Assembly: GCA_946406115.1 (NCBI GenBank)
Contig: OX291550.1
Coordinates: forward strand, 19,134,722-19,198,721
Length of the DNA: 64,000 bases
Direction: 5' to 3'
DNA from: Apoda limacodes
Taxonomy: Eukaryota > Arthropoda > Insecta > Lepidoptera > Limacodidae
The translations under genes were made by a program, and so were the position numbers. The notes under the pieces were generated by a model. It had not been told where the DNA came from. It searched no databases and was given only the letters and a program-made list of their open reading frames with translations. This document shows, piece after piece, positions 1-11,873 of this stretch (the stretch's first letter is position 1; each line of letters starts with the position of its first letter).

Positions 1-663
1 GACAAGTTAGTTAAGATAAATGGTTAGGCTTAGATAGTAATATTATGTGGAATTTAATCCTTAAATAAAAGTTCACTCGCCATGCTAGTGACTGACTAAA
101 CTCATACCTTCTTAGAGTCAGGGTTACTTAGGTTCACAATGCAGCGGTCCTAATCGAGCCATTAGGATTAATTCTTTAGTTAGGGGGGTGGTTCTACACA
201 TTGTTGAATGCGTATTATTGACGGCCGTCCAGCAAAGGCTAACTTTCACGGCCTCGTCAGTAACTATACCAACCCTGAAGTGGTAATCGTAGTATACGTT
301 TATAATAAAATCAACCTGTACTTGTAGGTAGCTAGATACAGGAAAACTTGCAACACTGTGTATGATAATGTAACGAGATCCCAGCGCAGCAGAGGGCTAG
401 TTTATGTAGATGGCAGCCTACAATTCCCTCAATACGTCAGCTAAATTTAAATATATTTTCAGAACAATGAATCAAACAATTTTTGGGGTTATATTTATTC
501 AGATAAATATTATCTATGCTTAGTTATTGGATATTTATACAATATCAATAGGCATAAAAGTTTATAGATCATTTTAAAACTTTTTGTAAATATGTTATTG
601 CATTTATTAAAGGAATCTGTATTTTTCTGATTTTTTGCTAAGGGATCATCATCGCTATCCAGC
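1..663. other. AT-rich intergenic stretch, no gene seen
   Basis: I see no coding exon, RNA gene or classifiable element here. The short open frames have no recognisable protein signature. Confidence 0.5.
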
Positions 664-868
664 GAAAAAATGCAGCCAGTATTCTTGGAACCCTGACATA
701 TCATTTCAAAAATTGATATAACCTAACCATAAAAAAATGCAGCCAGCATTCTTGAAACCCTGACACATGATTTCAAAAATTGATATATCCTAACCATAAA
801 AAAATGCAGCCAGCATTCTTGCAACCCTGACACATGATTTCAAAAATTGATATAACCTAACCATAAAA
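664..868. repeat. 67-bp tandem repeat, three copies
   Basis: The motif TGCAGCCAG recurs at 671, 738 and 805, an exact 67-bp period. Each unit starts with an A-run and includes CCCTGACA and TTGATAT. The copies differ at only a few positions, so the array expanded fairly recently. It has no coding potential. Confidence 0.9.
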
Positions 869-1594
869 AAACCTTTTCATATACCGAGATTAAATCTGTG
901 ACGATATAAATACATACATTTATACATATAAAATGATATATTTTCATGCGGCCAGCAGCATTTTTAACTATAATAAATAATAAAGACAGCAAAACCTGCG
1001 TTACATTTACATTCATTATAGGTACGATAAAACGCTTGTTGATAAAGTATATTCAAAATTTTTAAAACTGTAATACCTTATTTACAGCCACTTTTACTGC
1101 TCCTCGCGCGGCCTGCAATAATTCCCTAAATACTGCAGTAGCAGGATCGAGAGAAGTGTGTATTTACATTCTGCCCTACCATTCACTTCGCTTCCGACTT
1201 TCAGTGACGGACGTCGAAATAATTTCAGCGTCCGCGTTGTCCTCTTGCAATACGCAATTATGTTAGTTAATTCTTTAAAAAGTTATAAAATTAAAAAAAG
1301 AAAATTCCTCGTCGTAGAAGATGGTGGATAATTTTAATTTGAGGTTATATATAACCTAAATTGAATATAAAATAAATAAAAAATATTAAATTTAATAATA
1401 TTTAATTAAATATATATGATACATAACATAAATACAATAATATTGAATTTAGTTTGTCCTTAAAATCCCATTTTGGCAGTAGAAAACAAGGTGGCACGCA
1501 AGTCAGATTCGTCCAGGCGCTCAGCAGGAAGTGAGGGACGGAGCTGAATGTAAATATACACAGCCGCTCGCACTGCCCGTTCTTTGAATTTTGA
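869..1594. other. Intergenic, with a diverged inverted-repeat pair
   Basis: No gene is visible. Positions 1155-1193 and 1522-1565 are imperfect inverted repeats of each other; both contain a TATTTACATTC-like core followed by a CACTTC-like core. They may be the ends of an old DNA element, but identity is modest and no target duplication is visible. Confidence 0.3.
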
Positions 1595-1790
1595 AAATAA
1601 GCAAAGCTTGTGTTATGGATTCTAGACAACAGTAACAAATATATATATATATATATATAAATACACCCAGACTCAAGATAAACACAGATGTTTATCACAT
1701 AAATGTTTGTCCAGTGCGGGAATCGAACCCACCTATAATATTATTTGCAATGCATTTTTTTTTGTTTTGCAATTGCATGGGTAACCGCTT
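1595..1790 (-). mobile_element. tRNA-derived SINE (lepidopteran type)
   Basis: Read on the minus strand, positions 1714-1732 give GGTTCGATTCCCGCAC, a pol III B-box from a tRNA T-arm. It is followed by a body with GTGATAAACATCTGTG, a (TA)n tract and AACACAAGCTTTGC. From memory this body is typical of a very common lepidopteran SINE group. The tRNA-like half is too diverged to fold as a working tRNA. Both boundaries are approximate. Confidence 0.7.
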
Positions 1791-1912
1791 TCAAGTAAAA
1801 GCACAGAGTGAAAGATAGTGCTCCTTGTATTTTATCCATAGATGTTTTCAGAAGAGGATGTTTAATAAAAGGCGCTGTATGCATCTTCTAGCTTATCTTC
1901 AAATGAGAGCTT

Positions 1913-2415
1913 AAAAACCGGCCAAGTGCGAGTCGGACTCGAGCGTTGAGTTTTCCACAGAATGCACGAGCCCTACTCGCACTTGACCGATTTTCATCAT
2001 TTGTTATTTTAATATAGGGCTAAATGTATAATAGTTTAAAGCTTGTTTGTATTGCAATTAATACGAGGCCTACTCGCACTTGACTGGTTTTTATTATTCG
2101 TTTTCTGTAGTAGAAATTACTCTGTGATCGTTTTGAATCTAAAGCTCGTTTATATTATAGTTCTGAGTTTCTGACGTAAGGACAACAAAACATGTTTCTT
2201 GGTATCCTGTCATTTTTTTTATTTGTTTTACATTATTATTGTTTTTTTAGGTATTTTGCCAATATAATACATATTTTGTGTACATTTAAGACTTCTACCT
2301 ACTTTGGTCTAAGTCTAAGATAAGGCCCAAAGATAAATGGTCGGACAGACAGTAGAACAGCGTAGGTGTCGTGATAGGGCTCCGATGGCACGCTTCGGGT
2401 ACGAAACCCTAAAAA
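1913..2415 (-). repeat. GTTCCGTA / AAGTGCGAGTC-type interspersed repeat
   Basis: The copy starts with CCGGCCAAGTGCGAGTCGG and ends with TCGGGTACGAAACCCTA, the reverse complement of the TAGGGTTCCGTACC head seen at 57291. Extra copies of the CTCGCACTTGACCG end at about 1975 and 2070 show that it is nested or rearranged. It has no open frame, and the superfamily is unassigned. Confidence 0.65.
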
Positions 2416-4283
2416 GCGTGCACCAGTACGACAGCGTTCCATTCAAATCCATTCAGTTTGTATTGTTATATAATGAAACCTGCGGTTTCAAAAAGCAATA
2501 AAAGTCTCGACTTTTACTGAATTGATAAATTAATTGAGACCATAGAATATCTCTAAATAGAAGCGACTCCTTTTTTTTGTTTTATAAATTTAAGAAGGCA
2601 GCTCATAAAATAAAGCCAATTTGACTTTATATTACCTAATCTACTCTTATGTATAAAACTCTTATATAGAAAATTATTTTGAACAGTTGGACCGATTTTG
2701 AAGATATCTTTTTTGTTTAAAGGACCCAGGGACCCACCTGGATGGTTAAGATTCACAATTGAACCCGATGAGGGACTATACCGAAAAAACGCTTGCTGGA
2801 TCAGCTAGTTAAGTATAAAATTAAAGAGTAACCTCTACCAAATTCTATTTTGTATTATTTTAGATAATTTGAAATACGAGGAGGTTTTAAAAAGACATTG
2901 CAATTTTGGAAAAATATTTACTTATGTACTTACTTCCTATTTACAAACAGTATTCTACCTGCTCATACAATACGACTGACTTGGACTTAATTCTAACTTA
3001 AGTACAAAGAAATGCTTCTACTACGTAGGTATAACTTTTACATTACATCAATAAGTATCTATACACGTATCCTTAAAGTTCTATATCTTTTTTTACAACC
3101 TATTTAATTCCTTATTTACAAATATTTATCTAATAAGTTGAATTTCCAGTCGACTTACAGTCTGCAATAATCGTATAATATTGCCTTTCATTGTGATTTT
3201 ATGTTCGTTGTTATTTTTCGTAGGTGTTATAATTTTCTAGGATCCTATTTACATACCTAATATTTAGAGTAACCAAATAGGTTTAGGGATCAATTATATG
3301 ATGTGAAATTTACAGTAGCTTGAGTACATCTTTTGGAGAGCTAATATCGAAATTACTCATCGTGTTCTTTTACTAAGAAAAATCAAATAAAGAACTTAAA
3401 CATCTTCAAATAAAATATTTAACTAAAATATATTTTTTGCTGTTTAAACATCTCGTTAATAGTTAAATTATTCTTTACTATAAAAAAGCAATGCCATCAA
3501 TTTATAATGTGTTACAATTAGATAATAATTTATTCTTTGTAAATGATGACTCCAGCTTCCCCTTACTGGCCTACTAAATTAGTTAATTAGGTACATCGAA
3601 AAAAATCAATAGTTTTTATGTATAGCTTTCTGTTTGTCATTTCAGAATTCATTTTCTAAATACCTTCGATGTTTTATGTACAAACTAAAAGCAACAATGA
3701 AGGAGAAAAATTAAAAGAAGTTGAACTTTATATCTTGTCTTTGTTCTAGAGTAGGACGGGACGGAGCTACAGTGTCCATTTTTTTTGGTAAACTGTATCA
3801 TTATTACGGTATACGTATCACGATATCGTTCCTAGAAACAAATTCCACAGTAATTGATGCAATAATTATTCAATTAAGTAGTCATAGTAGACTTATTTGT
3901 GTTTGTGTCAGTATAATTAATAATCTATTAAGTATAACAAGTTAGATTCCACATAAGACCAGAAACTTTTAAAATAAAACGTCGGTTCGAATGGTTACTT
4001 ATACCTCGCAGGTCTAGTAAAAAGGTTGGGAAAGGGTTTTAGAGATGACAGTTGAAGCAATCAAGAATACAAAATAGTTTTAAATTAGTATGTTTCTATA
4101 AAATAGTAACATACATATAGTAATATTTTACGTGACTTAGTTTAAGGCAATGGAATATAGCATATCAGTCATCCTGTATGTCTTCTGTCTGTCTTTTATG
4201 AAGATTATTTATTTATCTTGAATTTTGAGTGACATAACCATCGAATACGTTTGCTACTTATTTGTGCCACAGCTGGTACACAC

Positions 4284-4286
<3 letters not shown>
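2416..4286. other. AT-rich intergenic stretch, no gene seen
   Basis: Mostly A/T runs. The open frames at 2553-2756 and 3721-3945 are short, lack splice context and match nothing I recognise. This lies downstream of the 3' end of the minus-strand chaoptin-like gene. Confidence 0.5.

Positions 4287-4337
<51 letters not shown>
4287..4337. repeat. (TA)n microsatellite
   Basis: An uninterrupted alternating TA tract of about 25 units. It lies just downstream of the candidate poly(A) signals of the minus-strand LRR gene. Confidence 0.95.
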
Positions 4338-4342
<5 letters not shown>

Positions 4343-4478
4343 AAGATATAAAAAAAAAAAAATTTCGTTACATTCATAACACAAAGTCTGTACATGAAAC
4401 TTAATATCATAATCCGTACATGAAAATAAGACTTAAGATGACACCATAAAAGCGCGCCTTTCAAAATAAAATTGCATG

Positions 4479-4488
4479 TTTATTTATT
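4479..4488 (-). promoter_or_regulatory. Candidate poly(A) signal of the chaoptin-like gene
   Basis: The minus strand carries two overlapping AATAAA hexamers at 4483-4488 and 4479-4484, about 360 bp after the stop codon at 4844. No closer minus-strand AATAAA was seen in the 3' flank. AATAAA is common by chance in DNA this AT-rich, so this is only a candidate. Confidence 0.3.
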
Positions 4489-4843
4489 GTTTTTTATTCT
4501 TATAAAATGTTTTGTATAGGAAGTGTATTTTTGTCGCAGAATATATTACTTACTACTCCTTTTCCTTTTGTCTACTCCGCGTGCGGGTAATTTCTTACTT
4601 TTTCTTATTCCCACTAAAAACTCACTGCAAGAGGTGGCATGCCTAATCTTTCCGTAGCTGTTCGATTTTGACATAATTTTCTAAATTACTCATATTTTTG
4701 TGTCGAATATTCATGGTGGAATTTTTACTAGAGGATCTTTAACGGGGCTGCCCTATACAGAAATTCAATGAACTCAACTTAACACTACATATTAATATTT
4801 ACAACAAATTAATAAAATTTCAATAAAAAAATTACAACTCTTA

Positions 4844-7800
4844 TCACCTAAAAACTGAAATCCATAAGAAAGTAATAACTGTGTAAGTAAGATTGCTAAA
4901 ATTAGGTTGAGCATCACTTGAAAGAGCACTAGCGTGGCACTCAGCCTCGTCAGCTCGAAGCTGCAATAAGGGCACTCGCTTTCCTTGTGGGTCCTTGCAG
5001 GTCGCACTTTGCACAGCACGTCGTAACTCACTACTGGCTTCGTTCTCTTGAAGCCAGCGTCTTAGCCAAGCACCAAGCCACGCCAGTTGGCATTCACATC
5101 TCAATGGATTACCCGTCAAAATGAGTCCTCCTGTGATTGAAATAGAACTAATGTTATTGAACATGCATCTTTTGGGCTATAAAGCGTTTCAAATGACTAG
5201 ACGCTCGGTCGGGCGCCATATTGGTACCGTACTGGCACTACATTGTACGTGAGGTGCTACGGTATGCTCGGTGCTCAGTACTAGTTATGGAATTCAGCCA
5301 CCAATATAGCGCCTGACCGGGTGCCAACTCATTTGAAACGCATAGTACTCGTATATCTAATAAATTTGAATTTTATAAGTTTCAAGAAAACCCTGAAGAT
5401 GATAAACTAGGTCCTACTACATCTACTACAAAGGGAAAACAACTACTAAGCAGAGTTGAACATGAATCTGTTATTAAAGTTTTTAATGTAGAGTACATTA
5501 GAAACAGATCCGTGGATGAACATAATAAAGTTCTTAAAAAAGATTATACTAACCAGAGAGTAATTTTGTAGCTACATGGCTCCAGCTTGTAAAATTTGGA
5601 TATAATATTCCGGGATCTAGTGTTGTAAGCTGGTTAAAGCTTACATCTAGTCCTAGTTGAGGTATTTGTCCCAAATATTTCATGAGATCTGTAGGGAGTT
5701 TAGTCAGTGATGTCTTAGTGATTCTGATGAACATATCTTGGTTGTATGCTAATGCCTCAAATGCTCCTTCGGAAATGGTTTGTAAACTAGAGCCTGTTAT
5801 TTCCAAATATTGAATATTCTTTGCATTTATTCCATTTAATTGATTGCTTATAGAATTGTCACTCCAGCTAATAATTAATTTGCGCAATGATGGAAGATAA
5901 TAAGTTATATTAGAAATGTGGAATTTGGATAAATTTATATAAGACCAAGATTGAATATGTAAGGATCGCAAGGATGTTAAAGGACGGAAGGATTCCTGAT
6001 CAATTGCATCTAAATTTTTGAGACCGTTTAAATTTAAATACGATAGATTACCTAGTCCTTTAAAACTGTGTATTGTTATTCTTACTATAGGATTGAATGA
6101 TATATCTAAAGTATATAAATTAGTTAAAGGATACCACATCTTTGGCACTAAAGAAACTAGACGATTGTGACTTAAGTCTAGATGACGAACACTCATTAAC
6201 CGCTTTATATCAGTCTCCTTAAAAGTGTAAATATAATTTGAAGACAAATTTAGCTTCGTCAAGTTATTCAAAGCAAGATAAGGCACAGACTTTAAGCCTA
6301 CGTTTGCAATATTTAAGGACCTTAAGTTTGGTACATTAAAAAATAGTTCTTTGAAATTTGCCTTTATAAGGTTATAACTTAAGTCTAAGTGTCGCAAGTT
6401 ACTTAAACTAGAAAAAGTGTTGTCTGATAAAACTGTTAGCAAGTTGTGACCCAAATTTAAGTTAAGCAAAAAAAGTGTATTGCGAAAAATATTTCCATCC
6501 AAATACTCAATATAATTGTGCGATAAATCAAGATATCTTAATGTAAATCCTATTTGAGACAAAGAAGTTACAGGAAACAATAAAATATCATTGTAACTTA
6601 AATCCAAATGTTCAATTATAGTATTCTTGAACACATCCCTAGGAAACAATCGTAAGCTATTGTGGTCTAATTTAAGGTACCTTAATCTATTGAGATTATG
6701 AAATTGTTCTACAGCTAATTGTGAAATAGTATTAAAGGAAAGATCTAATATTTGTAATGATATCAGGTCTCCAAAAGATTTCCGTTTTATCATATTTATG
6801 TTATTATTATGTAAATCTAATATCTCTAAGTTAAGCGACCTTCCAAACGCGTCATTTGATATGTAACTTATTTTATTATGAGATAATATAATTTGTCTTA
6901 TTGAGAATTCTATTGCTTCAATTAGGTGATTTGGCACTTCTTGTAATTCGTTGTGAGAGCAATCAAAAACTTTAATGGGTATGATTGATCTACTATCGAT
7001 TGATATAATATTATTTCTGCTGACATTTAATGTAAACATTGTATGTTTTTGCGATATATTCTGAAAAGAATCTAAACAAAGTTTAGTTAAGTTGTTTTCT
7101 TGGAGCTCTAAAATTTCTAAATTAGGTAAATTAATGAACGTTCTTGATTCTATGTTATCTATTATGTTACCAGCTAAAGAGATATATCGTAAGTTTTCTA
7201 AGTTGGCAAAAGTCCTTTTCGTCAAATTGTTGATGCGGTTATATGATAAATCTAAGTTTCTCAACTGATGTAAATTGGCAAATGTTTTACTGTTTAGAGT
7301 ATTTATAAAGTTATATGTAACCCTTATGTTACTAAGAGAAATGTTTTGCAAATTTTCATCTGAAACTATTTCTACTATTCTATTATAGTCTAAATTCAAA
7401 TACCGGAGATATGGAAATTGAGCTAAATCTGGTAATTTTAAAATATGAAAATCGTTGTTATCAAAGGAAAGCCAACTAAGATTAAGTAGGCTTTCGTCTA
7501 CTTCAAAAGGAAAACAACCACTAAACAGAGTTGAAGATGAATCCAAAACATGTAAAGACCCACTAATATTAGAAAAAGATTGTGGGTGAACATAATAAAG
7601 GTCGTTAAAACTTAGATTGATTTCTTTAACGGGCATGGTAGCTGGAAATACGTTTCTATGTATCTGAGAGATTCGATTTCCTTTTAAATTGATAGTTGTT
7701 AGTGCAGAAGACCAATCTCGGAACTCATTCGGTAACAAACTAGATATCAGGTTGTAACTTAAGTCGAGATAACGAATGGAACCGGGCTCAAGTGTTTGAA

Positions 7801-10417
7801 GTATAGAAGGAATTGCAGTTAAAAAGTTTCCAGCTAGTGAAAGTGTTTGTATTCTATCCGGAAGAGCGGAAATTTCCTTTAACTGGTTGTAAGCCAAAGA
7901 TAAATGACGAAGTTTTACGACTAGAGCCAAGCTGTCCGGCAAGTGGGACAATTTATTGTGCTCCACTTCTAAATGCTCGAGTGAGTTTTTGAGGTATAAA
8001 AACGCATCACGGTAAATGGAACTCAATTTGTTGTACGAGATAGACAATTTTTCTACTCTGTTGTTAGTGAACACTAATTTGGGGACGTTTGTTAGTTCAT
8101 TGTTATCTAGAATAATTTGTCTAATTTGAATTTCATTTAGTAAACTTATTTCAAATAAATCATCTACGTTATTATAACTTAGGTCTAGTTTTTCTAATTT
8201 CCTGCTTTTATTAGACGAACAAGTACTATTATTATATGTTATTAAATTGTGTCTTAAATATACAGCTTGTAATCTAGGAAGATTTAAAAGTAAATCACAG
8301 TCAAATTTTTGTAAAAAATTATTAGATAACTTAATTAAAGTTAAGGTAGGTGGAAAGGATTCGGGACTTATGGTACGCAAATGATTTCCTTCTAAGTCTA
8401 ACTGTAGCAAATTTCTCAGTGATGTAAATGCATGTGACTTAAGGTAAGTCAGTTGGTTATTACTCAAAGACAAACTTGTTAACGTTTCCTCTAAGTGTTG
8501 CCATTTTATTTCTGGTCCTATATACACGATGTTGTTGCTGAAACATACAGCATTATTTTATAAGACGTTAAATTATTTTATAAGTCATTACATTATTTTA
8601 CAAAACACAAAATCTTTAAAATATATGCAAAGGTATGGCAAATGTTCAAAAAAATATATTTACTTTTGTAGATTAAGCCAATTTAAGGCTTTTAGTTCTT
8701 TTAAACTTTGTTGAGGTATTTCTGTAAATTCGTTGTAGCTTAGATCTAATGAAGCAAGTGTGTTGGCCATAGAACTGAAAAATAAATAAAGTAAATTAAT
8801 TTTATTGTTACTATCTTTACTAATTTTACTACCGATATTTACATTAGATACTAACCTAAATGCATTTTGCTCAATGAAATGTAATTTATTTGCAACGAGA
8901 ACTAAAGTCTGTAGCCGTAATCCATCAAGTGCACTTTCAGGAAGTACTTCTAAATTTGACATACTTATATCCAGATGCTGTAAATCTATTGTTGGCCATT
9001 CTGTAAAAACAGTATTTTTATAGAATTATATACATATTTATATTCTATCTAATGCTTGTTTCCTTGGCAAGATGTTCAAAAAGCAGTATATAAATGTGGT
9101 GTAGTGTTCCTTTTTTTGTGAGTTATAAGACCCAAAAAAAATTTTTTTTGACAACGCCATGACGAGCAACTGCACACTTTTTTTAAAGAAGCAATTAAGG
9201 ACACTTTAAAGGCCTTATGTGTAAAAGGGCTAAATTTAAAAGTCTAAATGGAAGTTTGTGAAATATTCTAAATGATAATTACTACCTAATGTCGTAAATG
9301 AAATATCTACAATCAAAGTTAGATTGTTTTGTCAAAAAAACATTCAACTTGCTAACTTCAAACAAACCTATAAATTTTAAAGTGAGTGTATAGTCTGTGT
9401 GGAAATCAAAAAAGAAAGAAAGAAAACAATTCTTTATCCTTATAAAATTATTATTAGAGAAGACAATTCTCATCCTCGTGTAATGCAATCAAACAATAAT
9501 TATATTCTATTCTATTCTATTCTATTCTATTTATCAACTAAAACAAAATTACGTTTTCTTGATTCATCATATGAGATTTATCTGACAAACTGAAAACAAT
9601 CAATGTAAACAAATAATGCTTAGTTTTGCAACTCTTGTGCCGTAATGAATTGTGAAAGCCACAGTGAAAGCTCATAAAGAGGCAAGTTGTCTAAAAACAT
9701 GCCAAAACCCTTAGTCATAAATAATATTTTACGTAAACTATGTTACTAGGTTACTTTTATTTCAAATACATGTGTGTCTATTTCACTTAAAACAGATAAC
9801 GTGTTTTTAAAACTGCTAAGTAGGTACTGCGAGGCCTTGTTAGATACTGTAAACATTTTCTAGACTAAGAAAAATATTTAAAATGGAAAATGGAAAAATA
9901 AAATTATAAAAAAAATATTTAAGATCATAAATAAAATTAATTAATTAAAAAGTTACATAATCCTACAATTTGCTTTTTAATAAAGAAGTCTACCCAGCCA
10001 TAAACTTTTTTGACCTTCTGACTTTGGGTGTTTGTTTAGTCGCTAGTGTCGTTGTAAGTTCTCAGTATTTCAATATGGTGACAGTAGTTTTGATTTTTGA
10101 GCACCGGGTCAGAAAAGTTTTTTGCACACATAATTTAAATTGTAAAGTATAAACTCCAATGCAGTTCCAAGATTATTAAGATTCTTGTTATTGTTCAAAA
10201 TAGCATTACTTAGTGGTGTTTAAATAGTAATAGGATAAATACCTGGAAATCTATGAAGTGGAACAGCAGTACAAGACATATGGGTTAAATGACAGGTGCA
10301 AAGGGGACTGCTAGCACAAGATTCCAATTGTTCTGGCGACAATGGAGCCACCAGTAAACAAAACACTAGAATAGCTTTCTGCAGCGCACGTTGCGCACAC
10401 ACATCTCCCAGCCGCAT
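4844..10417 (-). CDS. chp: Chaoptin or chaoptin-like LRR cell-surface protein, 5 exons
   Basis: Exons on the minus strand are 10417-10243, 9000-8856, 8774-8664, 8537-5554 and 5130-4844, totalling 3702 bp and 1233 residues. Every junction keeps frame and rebuilds LRR consensus, for example LNLQNNN across intron 3. The order is: a signal peptide (hydrophobic core about residues 15-26); an LRRNT cysteine cluster at C34, C40, C42 and C49; about 40 leucine-rich repeats; and an LRRCT with C1150, C1152, C1183 and C1203. The WLRRW motif and the CHASALSS end are what I recall as typical of chaoptins. A short hydrophobic tail (about 1220-1232) would fit a GPI-anchor signal. Drosophila chaoptin (about 1315 aa) is a GPI-linked adhesion protein of photoreceptor microvilli; the same role here is inferred. 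The start ATG lies two bases after a strong acceptor, so a 5'UTR exon lies upstream. Paralogue status is unresolved. Confidence 0.88.
5178..5350. mobile_element. MITE-like element in the last chaoptin intron (copy A)
   Basis: About 172 bp with imperfect terminal inverted repeats of about 45 bp. The left end reads GCGTTTCAAATGA and the right end TCATTTGAAACGC, with inner GGGCGCCATATTGGT against its complement. A second member with the same ends and interior lies at 29536-29706. It has no coding capacity. The target duplication could not be resolved. Confidence 0.8.
5424..5540 (-). pseudogene. Decayed copy of part of chaoptin exon 4, inside intron 4
   Basis: This intron segment aligns in the same orientation to exon positions of about 7496-7612. 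Shared blocks include GGAAAACAAC, CAGAGTTGAA and TGAACATAATAAAG in the same order and spacing. Identity is about 75% by eye, with a one-base deletion. On the minus strand the matching frame has several stop codons, so it is not a usable alternative exon. In the exon the source stretch encodes an LRR around the SFSNISGSLHVLD residues. It is probably a relic of a small segmental duplication. Confidence 0.8.
9503..9531. repeat. Pentanucleotide microsatellite (ATTCT)n in intron 1
   Basis: Five to six units of ATTCT, inside the 1242-bp intron 1 (9001-10242) of the chaoptin-like gene. Confidence 0.9.
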
Positions 10418-10554
10418 CACTGTAAAAAAAAGAAAAATACAGTGTAATCGAAATTTAAAGATCACATAGCTTATGGACGTTAATATATTTGCTACTATTA
10501 AAATACGAATTTTATGTTAGTTTGCTAAGGTCTACCATACTTTTAGAAATAACA

Positions 10555-10700
10555 CGCAGACTCTGTCTGTAAAGTAGCGACACTGGTGCGGCCGAACTTG
10601 CTGAAAGTCACACTACACACGCTACAAAAACTAGCAGTCCAGGCACGCCGCCAGTGACATTTCGTGCCGATTAGTAGCGCTAGTTTAATATGCAATTGGT
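10555..10700 (-). promoter_or_regulatory. Candidate first exon / promoter of the chaoptin-like gene
   Basis: The coding start at 10417 follows a pyrimidine-rich acceptor (TTTTTTTTACAG on the minus strand, ending at 10420), so a non-coding exon is expected upstream. This segment is clearly more GC-rich than its surroundings and lies 140-280 bp upstream. Possible donors exist (minus-strand AAAAGTATGG near 10540). No TATA box or initiator could be assigned with confidence. Confidence 0.3.
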
Positions 10701-11784
10701 TAACATAGTATACGAAACGTGGTTATTCCATCTTTGCCACCAGGTATAAAAATGTTGATTTAGAAAACGAATTTAGTTTAGCCGCATTTAATCACGAAAT
10801 AAATTCGAACCGATGATAAAGTCATAATTAATTAGGAAATTTGACGATTCAAAAGTGTTTTTATAAATCTTACTTGAATAAAGAGCTATTTGATTTGATT
10901 TGATTTAAAAGAGAGTACAGGAGTGTCATTTCTACCCCTTTGACTTGAATTAAAATTTTGTTTTTAGGTAATTTAATTACTTTATTGGTAAATCGCGACT
11001 TACTAACATTTAGTGATGTATTTAATATTTCATACTTAAGAGCACTCAGATGAAATCCGTTCACTTTTTGTGTTTTTGTTTTTAAGCGTTAATTACTTTT
11101 AAGCATTGCAATAACTAAAATAAAATGTACATAAATTCAAAGATAAGTCGATATTCAAGACGCTAACTAGAACACATAATGTAAAATTGGCAAATGAAGG
11201 GTTTAAATAATTGAGTTAAGTTATTACTTTGAGCCACATAATCATAAAATTACATTATTTAAAAAAAGTTATCTGAATAATTAGAAGTCGTAACAATACA
11301 AATTTATAAACAACAAAAAAGATCACAAATATCTACATGAATAACTATAAACGGTCCCCAAAACATTTTTTGATGTTTTTCCCAAAAAAAAATTTTGTAA
11401 ATAAAATAAAAACTGATTTTATTCTATAAATTTTGTGATTACAATAGAAGTTTCTGTGTTTGACGACTAGCTTTCAGGAAGAGCGGTCATGTCGCGCGTC
11501 GGCTCCGTTCTCCTGCCTGTTACGCTAATCGCGCCACATATATGCCTCTAAGGGCTGTTCAGCTTACGTTTACGCACACGGCCACAAGAAAAAGTATTTA
11601 TTATCAACAAATAACTGTACATTCCCATTGGCAATTTTATTTGATTTTAAGAGTTTTTTTTATTTTTTTTAAATTCTACCATAACGATTTTAGAATTAAA
11701 TATTGAAAGCAACTGAAACTGAAAGTGGAGCCCAATTTCAGGAACTATCATCATTCATTAAAAAAAAATCTGCCAAAGGACTAC
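10701..11784. other. Intergenic, no gene seen
   Basis: AT-rich, with a short GC-richer patch at about 11465-11580. The minus-strand open frame at 10870-11064 resembles nothing I recognise. Confidence 0.45.
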
Positions 11785-11873
11785 AACACACGTGTTTTTT
11801 TTGCCGTTTCTATAGATAATGGTGCGGAAACCTTCGTGCGCGAGTCCGACTCGCACTTGACCGTTTTTTTACA
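11785..11873 (+). repeat. 3' end of a GTTCCGTA / AAGTGCGAGTC-type repeat
   Basis: Contains TAGATAATGGTGCGGAA followed by TCGTGCGCGAGTCCGACTCG and CACTTGACCG, almost the same as the end of the full copy at 57291-57558. The 5' part is missing. Confidence 0.7.

Noticed and set aside
664..868. CRISPR array
   Set aside because: Units are contiguous 67-bp tandem repeats without unique spacers, in eukaryotic DNA.
1700..1735. tRNA gene on the minus strand
   Set aside because: Only the T-arm is convincing and the downstream body is that of a SINE.
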